From NCBI GenBank assembly GCA_013285655.1, contig JABDHI010000022.1, forward strand, positions 1 through 41,936: DNA of 41,936 nt, given 5' to 3'. The position numbers and the translations under genes were made by a program. The notes under the pieces are model-generated. The model had not been told where the DNA came from, did not search any database, and saw only the letters and a list, made by a program, of their open reading frames with translations. The stretch's first letter is position 1; each line of letters starts with the position of its first letter. The stretch comes from Bacteroidota bacterium. Lineage in GTDB: Bacteria > Bacteroidota > Bacteroidia > JABEUT01. Shown piece by piece: positions 27,053 to 35,882 of the stretch.

Positions 27053-27065
27053 CTAAATAGGAAAT

Positions 27066-28463
27066 ATGAACTATAGTACTCTAATCCTCGACATTATTTA
27101 CCTGGTTGCATCAGTAACGTTTATCCTTGGTTTAAAGATGCTGAGCAAACCGGAAAGCGCACGTAGTGGTAACCTTATAGCAGCTGTTGGTATGACCGCT
27201 GCAATTTTAGGAACCATATTCCTTCACCAGGGCGCAATATCATCTATCGTTTATATTTTGCTTTTCGGCGGTATAGCAATCGGTACTATTATTGGCTGGC
27301 TGGCCGCTAAAAAAGTAAAGATGACCGCCATGCCTCAGCTGGTGTCTATCTTCAATGGTATGGGTGGTGCTTGCGCTGCATTAATATCGTTAATGGAATT
27401 CCCGGAACATGCACACAGCCCTAAGCTTGCTATAATGGTTATGGCAGGTTTAATTATCGGTAGTGTATCATTCTCGGGTAGTGTGGTAGCATTCTTAAAA
27501 CTGAATGGCAACCTTAACAGCAACCCTCGCCTACCCTTCTACAATATTATAAACGCAATTATTTTAGTGTTTACCCTTGGCCATGGTGTATATATGGCAG
27601 TTGCAGGAGTAGACAGCATGAACATGGCGGTTATGACCATGGGCTTTGCCTTATTATATGGTGTACTTTTTGTATTGCCAATTGGCGGTGCCGATATGCC
27701 TGTGGTAATATCGTTACTTAACTCATTTACAGGTTTAGCTGCTGCTGCAGGAGGTTTTCTTTACCACAACGAGGTTATGTTAACCGGTGGTATTTTGGTA
27801 GGTTCAGCAGGTACATTACTTACCGTAGCTATGTGCGAAGGTATGAACCGTTCCTTGTTCAGCGTAGTATTTGGTGCATTTGGTGCAGGCAGCGCAGCTG
27901 CTGCAGGCCCTGGTGCAGGTGCTACAGGCGGAACCGTAAAAGATATTTCGGTTGCTGATACAGCAGTGCTTATGAACTATGCCAAGAAGGTAGTTATTGT
28001 ACCGGGCTATGGTTTAGCAGTTGCACAAGCACAACACGTAATGCACGAATTAGAAGCATTATTAGAAGAACGTGGTGTAGATGTAAAGTACGCTATACAC
28101 CCTGTAGCGGGACGTATGCCCGGCCACATGAACGTGTTATTGGCTGAAAGTAATGTGGACTATAGTAAGCTTAAGGAAATGGAAGACATTAACCCTGAGT
28201 TTGATACTACCGATGTAGTATTTATTGTGGGTGCTAACGACGTTGTTAACCCTGCTGCTAAGAACAACCCGCAGAGCCCTATTTATGGTATGCCTATTTT
28301 AGAAGTTGACCGTGCTAAGAGCATTATAGTAAACAAGCGTAGTATGAGCGCCGGTTATGCCGGTATCGACAACGAATTGTTTTACAACCCTAAAACAAGC
28401 ATGTTATTTGGTGATGCTAAAAAGGTGGTTACTGATTTAGTGGCTGAGCTGAAGAGCATGTAA
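27066..28463 (+). CDS. pntB: NAD(P) transhydrogenase subunit beta
   Basis: 465 aa, normal length. The N-terminal ~265 residues are a polytopic membrane domain (domain II, about eight to nine segments) rich in Gly and Ala, with the conserved MTAMPQLVSIFNGMGGACAA loop. A Gly/Ala linker (GAGSAAAAGPGAGATGG) leads to domain III (~295-465). Domain III shows the NADP-binding motif VIVPGYGLAVAQAQHVMHEL, HPVAGRMPGHMNVLLAES, and VFIVGANDVVNP with the loop YGMPILEVDRAKSIIVNKRS. With PntAA and PntAB it would make NADPH at the expense of the proton gradient. The long repeat-filled gap before it is unusual for this operon. Confidence 0.97.
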   Translation: MNYSTLILDIIYLVASVTFILGLKMLSKPESARSGNLIAAVGMTAAILGTIFLHQGAISSIVYILLFGGIAIGTIIGWLAAKKVKMTAMPQLVSIFNGMGGACAALISLMEFPEHAHSPKLAIMVMAGLIIGSVSFSGSVVAFLKLNGNLNSNPRLPFYNIINAIILVFTLGHGVYMAVAGVDSMNMAVMTMGFALLYGVLFVLPIGGADMPVVISLLNSFTGLAAAAGGFLYHNEVMLTGGILVGSAGTLLTVAMCEGMNRSLFSVVFGAFGAGSAAAAGPGAGATGGTVKDISVADTAVLMNYAKKVVIVPGYGLAVAQAQHVMHELEALLEERGVDVKYAIHPVAGRMPGHMNVLLAESNVDYSKLKEMEDINPEFDTTDVVFIVGANDVVNPAAKNNPQSPIYGMPILEVDRAKSIIVNKRSMSAGYAGIDNELFYNPKTSMLFGDAKKVVTDLVAELKSM

Positions 28464-28635
28464 TTTTATAGTCGCACTGAGTTTAGCTAAGACTCTACTC
28501 CTTAGCTGTTTGGGTATTTGGCACAGTCCCTTACATCTATGTGTCCATTCCTATCATCGTTCCTCTTCACCTCACGTCTGGGAGGCAATTCCTATTATTA
28601 TAAAACATCAAAGGAAGTACAGCTGACTCCTCTCT

Positions 28636-28666
28636 TTTGAAATTGCTTTGCATTTTTGTATCTTTG
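28636..28666 (+). promoter_or_regulatory. Bacteroidota-type promoter for the T9SS type A protein gene
   Basis: TTTG (28636-28639), 19 bp, TATCTTTG (28659-28666): an exact match to the TTTG-N19-TAnnTTTG consensus. A start near 28673 places the first usable codon at 28684 and rules out the upstream in-frame codon at 28648. Confidence 0.75.
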
Positions 28667-28683
28667 TTATTAATTACCCCGAA

Positions 28684-29943
28684 ATGAAACACACCCTCAC
28701 CCTCACATTTTTGGTTATGCTTAGCGTAACCCTGTTTGCACAAAGCATCACAAATAATCATCAGTTACGTAAAGTAACAAACAACCCAACGGTTAAACCA
28801 TTATATGACAGTATTGACGAATGGCCAGACCCATCACACACACCTATAATGGCAGTATATAAAAATACAGATTATAGTTATGATGCTAATGGTAATATGC
28901 TGAGCAATGTATTTCAGCAAGATTCTTCATCGGTTTATCTAAATTTATCAAAAGTGCTAAACACCTATTTACCAGGTGACCTATTAAGTACGAGCACTAG
29001 TCAATCTTGGGGTTATAGTTCGGGTTGGATAAACGGCAGCCAAACTATTTATACTTATAATGCGAATAATAATCATGACTCAACAATAGGCAAATACTGG
29101 AAGAATAAAGCATGGACAGATACTACCCTGGTATTTTATCAATATAACTCTACTGGTCTTGATACTTGTGAAACACATCAACTTTTCAAAACAAGTAATT
29201 GGATGAACAGCTCCCGTTATCTGTACTTTTATAATGCAAATGGTTTTGATACATGCACAATTCAACAAACGTGGAATGGCAGCAACTGGACAAACGCATC
29301 AAAGAACGTCTCATATTACAACTCAAAAAATACAGATACGCTTGACGTATCACTAATTTGGATTGACACAGCATCGTACTGGGGGAACAACGAAAAAAAC
29401 AGTCACAAACCTAACGTCAGCGGCCTAGATTCAATTGATATTATAACGCTTGGCAGTTTACACTACTGGGGACCTCCCTATGAGGAGATTAACTACATCT
29501 ACGATGCTAACAACAACCTTATTTTTTATTCAGCCGGGAACTATCCGGGCAGTTCAGGGACGTTGTATGAGAATGTTTCATATGCATATGACGTAAATAA
29601 CATTCTTATTTCTTCAATGACCACATCTGCCCCTTTTCTCCAGGATAGTATTCATTATTATTTCCATCAGGTAGTGGGTATAAACAAAATAACACAAAAG
29701 CCTTTTATACCTATATACCCCAATCCCACTAAAGGAATGTTTACTATAGATAACAGGGGTAAAAGTTACACCAATTGCATGCTTGATGTTTATAACATAA
29801 CAGGGCAAATAGTATATCACAAAGCATTACATAGTTTCAATTCTCCCACTCGCATCACAGTCGATGTGCCAAGTGGGATTTATTTTATTCGATTAAACAG
29901 TGATCAGGGAACTGTTAATACCAAGCTAGAAATCACAAAATAA
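28684..29943 (+). CDS. Secreted protein with T9SS type A sorting domain and ~29-aa Trp/Tyr repeats
   Basis: About 419 aa. Signal peptide MKHTLTLTFLVMLSVTLFAQ. Residues ~117-235 hold four degenerate repeats of ~29 aa, each with an aromatic strand, YN, an Asn/Gly turn, DT and a W-x-N/T end (for example YFYNANGFDTCTIQQTWNGS). This resembles the YD/Rhs-like style of repeat. The last ~80 residues are a T9SS type A sorting domain: IYPNPTKGMFTID, YNITGQIVY, VPSGIYFIRL and a closing TKLEITK. It is therefore predicted to be exported by T9SS and attached to surface lipopolysaccharide. The binding partner is unknown. It has a good promoter of its own and is followed after 3 bp by an acetyltransferase gene. 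Confidence 0.92.
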   Translation: MKHTLTLTFLVMLSVTLFAQSITNNHQLRKVTNNPTVKPLYDSIDEWPDPSHTPIMAVYKNTDYSYDANGNMLSNVFQQDSSSVYLNLSKVLNTYLPGDLLSTSTSQSWGYSSGWINGSQTIYTYNANNNHDSTIGKYWKNKAWTDTTLVFYQYNSTGLDTCETHQLFKTSNWMNSSRYLYFYNANGFDTCTIQQTWNGSNWTNASKNVSYYNSKNTDTLDVSLIWIDTASYWGNNEKNSHKPNVSGLDSIDIITLGSLHYWGPPYEEINYIYDANNNLIFYSAGNYPGSSGTLYENVSYAYDVNNILISSMTTSAPFLQDSIHYYFHQVVGINKITQKPFIPIYPNPTKGMFTIDNRGKSYTNCMLDVYNITGQIVYHKALHSFNSPTRITVDVPSGIYFIRLNSDQGTVNTKLEITK

Positions 29944-29946
29944 TGC

Positions 29947-30450
29947 ATGCCAGATACAGTCTTATCTCACTTATTAGTCAATAAAGCTGCTTCACCACAA
30001 ACCATTGCCGATGCTTACCAGCTTTTAACCGAGTACGGTAATTACATGTATACCGAATTGGACCTTGTTGATGGTAAAGATTCGTTTTATGAGAAGCTAA
30101 AGAAATTCCCCGGCGAGGAATATGAAAATCCTAACGGTGCATTTATTGTAGTTTATTATAACAACAAGCCTGCCGGTTGCGTTGGCTTAAGAAGGTTTGA
30201 TAGCGCCGCTTGTGAAATGAAACGCATGTATGTACGCCCCGAATATCGTGGCTTAAAGATTGGGGACAGATTATGTGTTGAAGTTATTCAGCTTGCGAAA
30301 GATTTGGGCTTTACTAAGATGTTGCTAGACACCAACCGCGAAATGGCTGCTGCTATTAAGCTTTACACTAAGTTTTCTTTTAAAGAAATTCCGCCTTACT
30401 GCATAAATGTAAACCAGCACCCTGTTTATATGGGGTTGGATATATTGTAA
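29947..30450 (+). CDS. GNAT family N-acetyltransferase
   Basis: 167 aa, a normal single-domain GNAT. Motif A with the acetyl-CoA loop is MYVRPEYRGLKIGDRLCVE (~residues 92-110), followed by an amphipathic helix and strand (KMLLDT), and motif B near the end (AIKLYTKFSFKEIPPY). Transfers an acetyl group from acetyl-CoA to an amine; substrate unknown. The ATG is only 3 bp after the stop of the T9SS type A protein, so it is probably on the same transcript, although a functional link is not obvious. Confidence 0.93.
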   Translation: MPDTVLSHLLVNKAASPQTIADAYQLLTEYGNYMYTELDLVDGKDSFYEKLKKFPGEEYENPNGAFIVVYYNNKPAGCVGLRRFDSAACEMKRMYVRPEYRGLKIGDRLCVEVIQLAKDLGFTKMLLDTNREMAAAIKLYTKFSFKEIPPYCINVNQHPVYMGLDIL

Positions 30451-30499
30451 TGTATGCAATATTAATGAGCCCCCGGAGTTTAATTAATTAGATAACCAC

Positions 30500-31402
30500 A
30501 TGCATTTAATGACAGGCAAGACCAACCCTATTTTCTTATTAATTCTTTTATGCTTGTGCAATTATACAAATGCACAAATGCTTTTGTTTGGAACTGTTTC
30601 TGATTCTGCAACCCAACATTATTTGCCTTATGCTAACATATATATTGAAGGCACAACAACAGGTGTAATATCTGATGAAGCAGGCAATTTCAAGTTACTT
30701 ATTCCCGATTCATTACTGAGTAGGAATATAATTGTAAGCATGATGGGATATATTAGTTCATATACAAAAGCATCTAGTTTTAAGAAAGCAACCTTCAATA
30801 AAATCTCTTTACGTTCCCAAAACACTATATTAAGTGAAGTAATAATTAGCCCAGCTAATTATTGCAAATACAAGCAGTTTTCCTGGGGTGCACAAAAAGC
30901 TCATACAGGTAAAATTAATTTTGTCTACGGCAATGAAATTGCAGCTTATATGTCTAATAGTAGCCAGCAAAAAGGCATAATAAAAACAATACGGTTTTAC
31001 ATCACAAAAGATGGATATCCTACTCAAGCTTTTGGGGCTATGCTTTATGGAGTTGATACAAAAACCAATGGTCCCGGCAAAAATTTAATTGACACCTGCT
31101 TTATTTTGTCAGCAAAAAAAGGGAATGAATGGGTTGAATTAGATATTTCGAAATATAATATACTTATTCCCGCTGAAGGCTTTTATATTGCTATGGAATG
31201 GCTGCCAGGATCTATGAATTATTTGTATACCATTAAAGGTAGTAATGCGAATAACCCAAGCAGCGGCCAATCTTTGGGGGCGGCAAAGAAAACTGAGGGA
31301 TCAAAAACTTTTGTAAAGAATTACTTATCGGGGTGGTCTGACTTTTCGTTTTTATTCAATGCTGCTATTGGGGCAGATGTGTTGGTGTCTGATGGCAATT
31401 AA
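30500..31402 (+). CDS. Secreted carboxypeptidase-regulatory-like (CarboxypepD_reg-type) protein
   Basis: 300 aa (or 297 if it starts at the second ATG, 30509). N-terminal signal peptide with core IFLLILLCLCNYTNAQ. Residues ~27-105 form the β-sandwich domain that often precedes TonB-dependent receptors: LFGTVSDSATQHYLPYANIY, GTTTGVISDEAGNFKL, VSMMGYIS. The rest (~110-300) is a β-rich region with an EWVELDISKYNILIPAEGFY-type stretch, seen in many Bacteroidota outer-surface proteins of unknown role. There is no TonB receptor barrel, no peptidase motif and no T9SS tail. It converges with the sensor phosphatase gene; the stops are 11 bp apart. Confidence 0.8.
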   Translation: MHLMTGKTNPIFLLILLCLCNYTNAQMLLFGTVSDSATQHYLPYANIYIEGTTTGVISDEAGNFKLLIPDSLLSRNIIVSMMGYISSYTKASSFKKATFNKISLRSQNTILSEVIISPANYCKYKQFSWGAQKAHTGKINFVYGNEIAAYMSNSSQQKGIIKTIRFYITKDGYPTQAFGAMLYGVDTKTNGPGKNLIDTCFILSAKKGNEWVELDISKYNILIPAEGFYIAMEWLPGSMNYLYTIKGSNANNPSSGQSLGAAKKTEGSKTFVKNYLSGWSDFSFLFNAAIGADVLVSDGN

Positions 31403-31413
31403 TAATTAGCTAA

Positions 31414-34284
31414 TCAAAGCCTTACGCCAACTACTAATATGTCGTCAACCTGCTCGAGTTCACCCTTCCAATTTTCGAGGGTTTCTTCAAGAGCTTGCTT
31501 TTGTTTATCCATACTAAGTGAGGAAACGGACAACAATTTTTCCTGAAACTGTTTGTACTTAAATTTTTTACCCATGGGCCCACCAAACTGGTCAGCATAA
31601 CCATCGGTAAACAGGTAAATAATATCGCCTTTGTGCATTTTAAGCACATGCGTGGTAAAAGGCTTTTCACCGGTTTGCTTTCCTATCGGTTGTTTATCGC
31701 CGTGTATCTCCTTCAGTTCACCATTGCGTATATACCACAAAGGGTTATTAGCACCACTCCATTCAAGCGTGTTGTCTTTTAAGTTTATTGCACAGAAGGA
31801 GATATCCATACCATCCTGTACCTCGCTCTCACTCTTTTCAAAAGTCTCTAATACAAGTTCTCTTGTTTTATCTAACAGTTGACCTGCATTCCGTATTTTA
31901 AACTCGTTAAGCGCACGTTTTAATGCATTCGAACATACTACGCTAACCATTGCACCCGGCACACCATGGCCGGTACAATCGCAGGCTGCAATAAGCACGG
32001 TGTCTGTTCCCAAGCGTTCCATCCAATAAAAATCTCCGGCCACAATATCTTTGGGTTTGTACAATACAAACGATTCAGGAAAGCTTTTCTTTACTTCGCT
32101 GATAGGCGGCAAAATAGCATCCTGCAAGCGTTTGGCATAGCTTATAGAATCGAGAATATCTTTATTACGCTGGCGGAGATCTTCTTCAATGCTCTTTAAT
32201 GTGGTAATATCAGAATCGATAACCATGATGTTCTTTATCTTCCCATGTTCATCGAATATGGGCGATATCATAGATTGAAACCAACGGTTGCCTAAATTCT
32301 TTGTCTTGTTTATTGATTCGTACGACACGCCTGTTTTATTGGTAATACATTCGGCAATTAAATCTTCAACCTTAGGGTGACTGCTCAACTGCAATATGGT
32401 TTTACCACGCGTATTTTTAAATTCATTCATGGTCATACCTGTGGTATGTGCAAAGGTGTCGTTCACCCACTCCAGTTCAAGGTCTGAATTAAAAACCATT
32501 ACCATATTGCTCGATTGGCTTACTGCAAACGAAAGCTTTTCTACATCTTTTAATGTAATGTTCAACTGGTTGTAGTTGCGGAAATTATCTAACGCAATAG
32601 CTGTGTAAGAAGCAATGGTTCTTAATATTTCCAGATGGTAGTTGGTATAAGAATGCTTTTTAAAACTACCTACGTTTATAACACCTATAACCTGTCCGTT
32701 TTTAATTAAAGGCAGGTATATAAACGACATAGGGGTTTCGCCTGCTACAGCTTTAGGAATGAAAGGTATGTACTGCTTATATTCATTCTCTAAATCATTT
32801 ATCATTATCTCTTTGCTATTATTATAGCATAATACAGGGAAACGCGTATTATCATTCAAGTCATAACTGCTGTCGTATTTCTTTCCTTTTTCAATAAACT
32901 CCGGAAAGTCGAGCGTATTTTTTTCATAATTAGGTATGCCCAAACAAAAAATGGTAGCATCCATAAGCTGGTTCACGTTTTCGTAAACGGTTGCAGCGAT
33001 TGCTTCGTATGATAGTGTTGCAGTTATTTTTCGCCCGATCTCTCCCAACTCAGCAATGTTCTGAAATGACTTCTCCATTTCTTCTTTCTGCTTGTGAATA
33101 ATTTTTGTTTTGCGGCGGCTGTTCCTTAGGCTACGCATAATAATAGCGCCCGATATAATGAGTAGTATCATTATGCCAATAATAAACTTTAAAATAAGGC
33201 CCTGCTTGCGGGCTTCTTCATTTTGCATCAGGTCCTTTTTGTCCTGGGTAGCTTTTTCCAGTTCCTTTTGCTTTTCAAACTCAAAATTCATTTCGCTACT
33301 GGTTATAGTAGCCGTATTTTTCTGACTAAAAATACTGTCGCGTAGTTTTATGTAGTCTTTGTAATACTTAAGTTCGTTTTTAATGTCTCCTGTTTTCTCA
33401 TAAACCTCGCTAATAGACTTATCGGCTTCTTTTACATCATCCATAGCACCATTTTTTTGTGCAATGGCCAGGCATTTGGTCGCGTAGTCGAGGGCAGCTT
33501 TATAGTTACCCTTCTCTTTATAGGCTAAGCTAATTGAATTGCATACGCTGGCATAATCTTCAGTGGCATGCATACTGTCGTAAATATCTTTACTCTGAAA
33601 TTCGTTTTGTAAAGCCTGGTCATAATTGCCTAAGCCCTGGTAACAAAGCCCCACATTCTCTAAGTTAATAGCACTGCTATACCTGTCTTTAAGTTCGTTG
33701 TTAATAGTAAGCGCTTTAAAATAATACACTAACGCTTTCGAGTATTCGTGCTGGTCGCGGTATATTTCACCTATATTATTAAGCGTAGCTGCTTCCCCTG
33801 TTCTGTCACCTATGGCTTCTCTTATTTTTAGTGCCTTTAACAAATAATCGAGTGCCTTGGTAAATTCTCCATCGTCGGAATACACGGTACCCAAGCCATG
33901 ACATGCACTTGCAATATGTTTCTGGTCGTTGGTTTCACTGGCTATTTTCATTTCATCGAGGTAGCAGGTAATAGCTTTGGGGTAGTCACCTTTGCTGAAT
34001 CCTATCCAACCGCTGTTAGAATAAGCTTCGCATAAACCGGAATTATACCCAAGCTTTTCAGCCAACTGCAGGGTTGCCAGCACTACCGAGTCGGCCGATG
34101 GATAGTTAGATACATCCGTAAGCGCCTGGCTCAACATATTCATCACCTTTACCTTGTTCGTATCATCTTTGCTATTACTAACAATCCCCGATAATGAATC
34201 GACAAGATGGCTTTGGCTTATGCCAATAAACGGCAAAGCCATGGCTATACATAAGGTAAGCTTATAAAGGGGGGTTAACTTCAT
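31414..34284 (-). CDS. Sensor phosphatase: TPR, transmembrane, GAF, PAS, SpoIIE/PP2C
   Basis: 956 aa. Signal peptide 1-24 (LCIAMALPFIGISQ). About six TPRs form the presumed periplasmic part (~40-335, for example ALDYLLKALKIREAIGDRTG). One membrane span lies at ~361-383 (LILKFIIGIMILLIISGAII), then a short coiled coil, a GAF domain (~405-555), a PAS domain (~575-690, FNSDLELEWVNDTFAHTTGM) and a SpoIIE-type phosphatase (~708-956). The phosphatase shows KPKDIVAGDFYWME, ACDCTGHGVPGAMVS and YLFTDGYADQFGG, giving the metal-binding aspartates. It should dephosphorylate a serine-phosphorylated regulator in response to a periplasmic or cytoplasmic signal; neither is identified. The stop is TGA. A TATATTTG box at 34290-34297 lies so close to the ATG that the mRNA may be nearly leaderless. 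A homologue lies across the left window edge. Confidence 0.94.
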   Translation of the reverse strand: MKLTPLYKLTLCIAMALPFIGISQSHLVDSLSGIVSNSKDDTNKVKVMNMLSQALTDVSNYPSADSVVLATLQLAEKLGYNSGLCEAYSNSGWIGFSKGDYPKAITCYLDEMKIASETNDQKHIASACHGLGTVYSDDGEFTKALDYLLKALKIREAIGDRTGEAATLNNIGEIYRDQHEYSKALVYYFKALTINNELKDRYSSAINLENVGLCYQGLGNYDQALQNEFQSKDIYDSMHATEDYASVCNSISLAYKEKGNYKAALDYATKCLAIAQKNGAMDDVKEADKSISEVYEKTGDIKNELKYYKDYIKLRDSIFSQKNTATITSSEMNFEFEKQKELEKATQDKKDLMQNEEARKQGLILKFIIGIMILLIISGAIIMRSLRNSRRKTKIIHKQKEEMEKSFQNIAELGEIGRKITATLSYEAIAATVYENVNQLMDATIFCLGIPNYEKNTLDFPEFIEKGKKYDSSYDLNDNTRFPVLCYNNSKEIMINDLENEYKQYIPFIPKAVAGETPMSFIYLPLIKNGQVIGVINVGSFKKHSYTNYHLEILRTIASYTAIALDNFRNYNQLNITLKDVEKLSFAVSQSSNMVMVFNSDLELEWVNDTFAHTTGMTMNEFKNTRGKTILQLSSHPKVEDLIAECITNKTGVSYESINKTKNLGNRWFQSMISPIFDEHGKIKNIMVIDSDITTLKSIEEDLRQRNKDILDSISYAKRLQDAILPPISEVKKSFPESFVLYKPKDIVAGDFYWMERLGTDTVLIAACDCTGHGVPGAMVSVVCSNALKRALNEFKIRNAGQLLDKTRELVLETFEKSESEVQDGMDISFCAINLKDNTLEWSGANNPLWYIRNGELKEIHGDKQPIGKQTGEKPFTTHVLKMHKGDIIYLFTDGYADQFGGPMGKKFKYKQFQEKLLSVSSLSMDKQKQALEETLENWKGELEQVDDILVVGVRL

Positions 34285-34336
34285 TCAAACAAATATAACA
34301 TTTACCCTGTTATAAGTGCTTGTTACTAAGGGTTTT

Positions 34337-34590
34337 GTTTAATTCAGTGGTAAGTGGTTAGTAGTAAATCGTTAGTATTTACAGCCACTGGAGCGTTTGT
34401 AGAAATACATAAATACAATTTGGGCGTTCCCCTCGTTCCTCGGGTCGGGCTATCCGTTTCAAGTCCTCGCTGCGCTGCGGGCTTTCCACTACTATCCCTA
34501 ACGCGAAATACGTATAGCATGTTGCTTTTTTCATAACATGACCTCATCCTTTATCCTTCTCCTCACAGCAGAGGATTGGGGTGAGGTCTG
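34337..34590. repeat. Cluster of dispersed repeats between the sensor phosphatase and the broken monooxygenase
   Basis: The 34285-34591 gap holds no gene. It has an AGTGGTAAGTGGTTAGTAGT-type string (34346-34380), GGGCGTT repeat copy 2, and a CCTCATCCTTTATCCTTCTC…GGGGTGAGG inverted unit (34550-34588) ending at the monooxygenase 3' end. Confidence 0.6.
34422..34508 (+). repeat. GGGCGTT dispersed repeat, copy 2
   Basis: Starts GGGCGTTCCCCTCGTTCCTC and ends TATCCCTAACGCGAAA, the same ends as copy 1. Internal differences are mostly point changes (CTATCCGTTTCAAG here, CTATACGCTGCAAG in copy 1). Confidence 0.85.
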
Positions 34591-34591
34591 C

Positions 34592-35761
34592 TTAATTAAC
34601 CCCGAAAAAGTCAAGCATTTTATTCAATGCACCTTCAGTATGCATCCAGTCTCCGTTCTCTAAGGATTCCTTTGCCGCTGCAGCAGCCCGCTTCCTCATT
34701 TGCGTTTCATACGCAGCAATGGCCTCTTGTATAGTGTTGAATTTATCGCTGGTAAGGCATTCGCTTAATTCCAGCGCATCGAGCATGGCCATGTTCACTC
34801 CTTCGCCGGCAAACGGTGGCATTAAATGTGCCGCATCGCCCAGCAGGGTAAGGTTTGGTAGTGCATCCCAGGTTTGGTCTAAAGGCATGCAATATATGGG
34901 CCTCGGAACAAAATTGGGCTGCGCATTTTCAAACAACTCATACCATGCACTGCTCCATTCTGCAAATTCCTGCTTGAACCAATTAAGTACTTCTGCTTTG
35001 TTTGAAAAATCAATTCCGCTTGTGGTTACCCAATGCTCATCGGTTTTAAGGCTTGTATAAAACGTTAAGCTGCCATCACCCTTCGAACTTACTATCAGAT
35101 CTTTCGCATCACCAAAAGCAAATATTTTTCCGTCCTTTAAAAGCTGATGCATGTTAGGTGCAGCAGTTTCCGATTCATATACATTACCCTCTAATGCAGT
35201 AACACCGGAATAGAAAGGCTTGATAGGCGTAAGAAAAGGACGTATTTTAGAATTAGCTCCATCGGCACCTATCACAATATCAGCCAATGCCGAAGTACCG
35301 TTTTTAAAGTTGAGCCTTCATCCTTTGCCCGATGGTTGCATATCAACAAAATTGCAATCCCAAATAACTGTACCCGGATTCAGCGATTGTAACAATATAG
35401 TACGCAATGGGCCACGGTCAATCTCTGGCCTGAAATGTTCACTGCCAAATTCTTCTTTCCACTCTTCGGTATGCTGGTCAAATAGTATGGTTGCCTTATT
35501 ATCTGCAATGCGCATTTTATCGGCACCGGGGCGGTAGTTTTCTTTAAAATCTTCCAGCAAACCAGCCTTGGTAAGCGCCTTTAAACCCGATTCATCATGC
35601 AGGTCGAGTGTGGCGCCTTGCACACGCACATCTTTATTTACATCTCTTTCGTAAACGTTTACGCGTACACCACTTTGTTGCAATAACCTTGCCAGTGTTA
35701 ACCCACCGGGGCCTCCGCCAACAATTGCAATGGTTTTTCTCTGTAGTAAATTATTCGTCAT
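34592..35761 (-). pseudogene. FAD-dependent monooxygenase (TetX/PHBH-like) interrupted by one in-frame TGA
   Basis: Reading from the ATG at 35761, the frame is open to a TGA at 35318-35320 and then continues in the same frame to 34592. No frameshift is needed; removing the one stop gives about 389 aa, normal for the family. The N-terminal part has the FAD dinucleotide motif IAIVGGGPGGLTLARLLQQS and ERD. The second part has IVIGADGANSKIRP (DG motif) and the third FAD motif LLGDAAHLMPPFAGEGVN. TetX-like enzymes hydroxylate aromatic or tetracycline-type substrates. The stop falls in the middle of the FAD domain (QPSGKG-stop-RLNFKNGTSALAD), so no active enzyme is expected unless it is read through. 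TGA ends several intact genes here, so recoding is unlikely. A sequencing error remains possible. Confidence 0.88.
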
Positions 35762-35882
35762 TTTTATGGTGTTACCATTTTAAAGACGAAGTAATTTGGG
35801 AAATACTTTATGCATTAAAAACTCGCAAAAATTCAGCGATTACTAATTGCATAAAACTTACTTTAGTATGCTTGGGGCCATT

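Noticed and set aside
35318-35320. TGA read as selenocysteine or a reassigned codon
   Set aside because: Nearby intact genes (Crp/Fnr at 23268, ExbD-like at 24852, sensor phosphatase at 31414, kinase at 36545) end at TGA, and there is no selenium-pathway gene or obvious SECIS hairpin.
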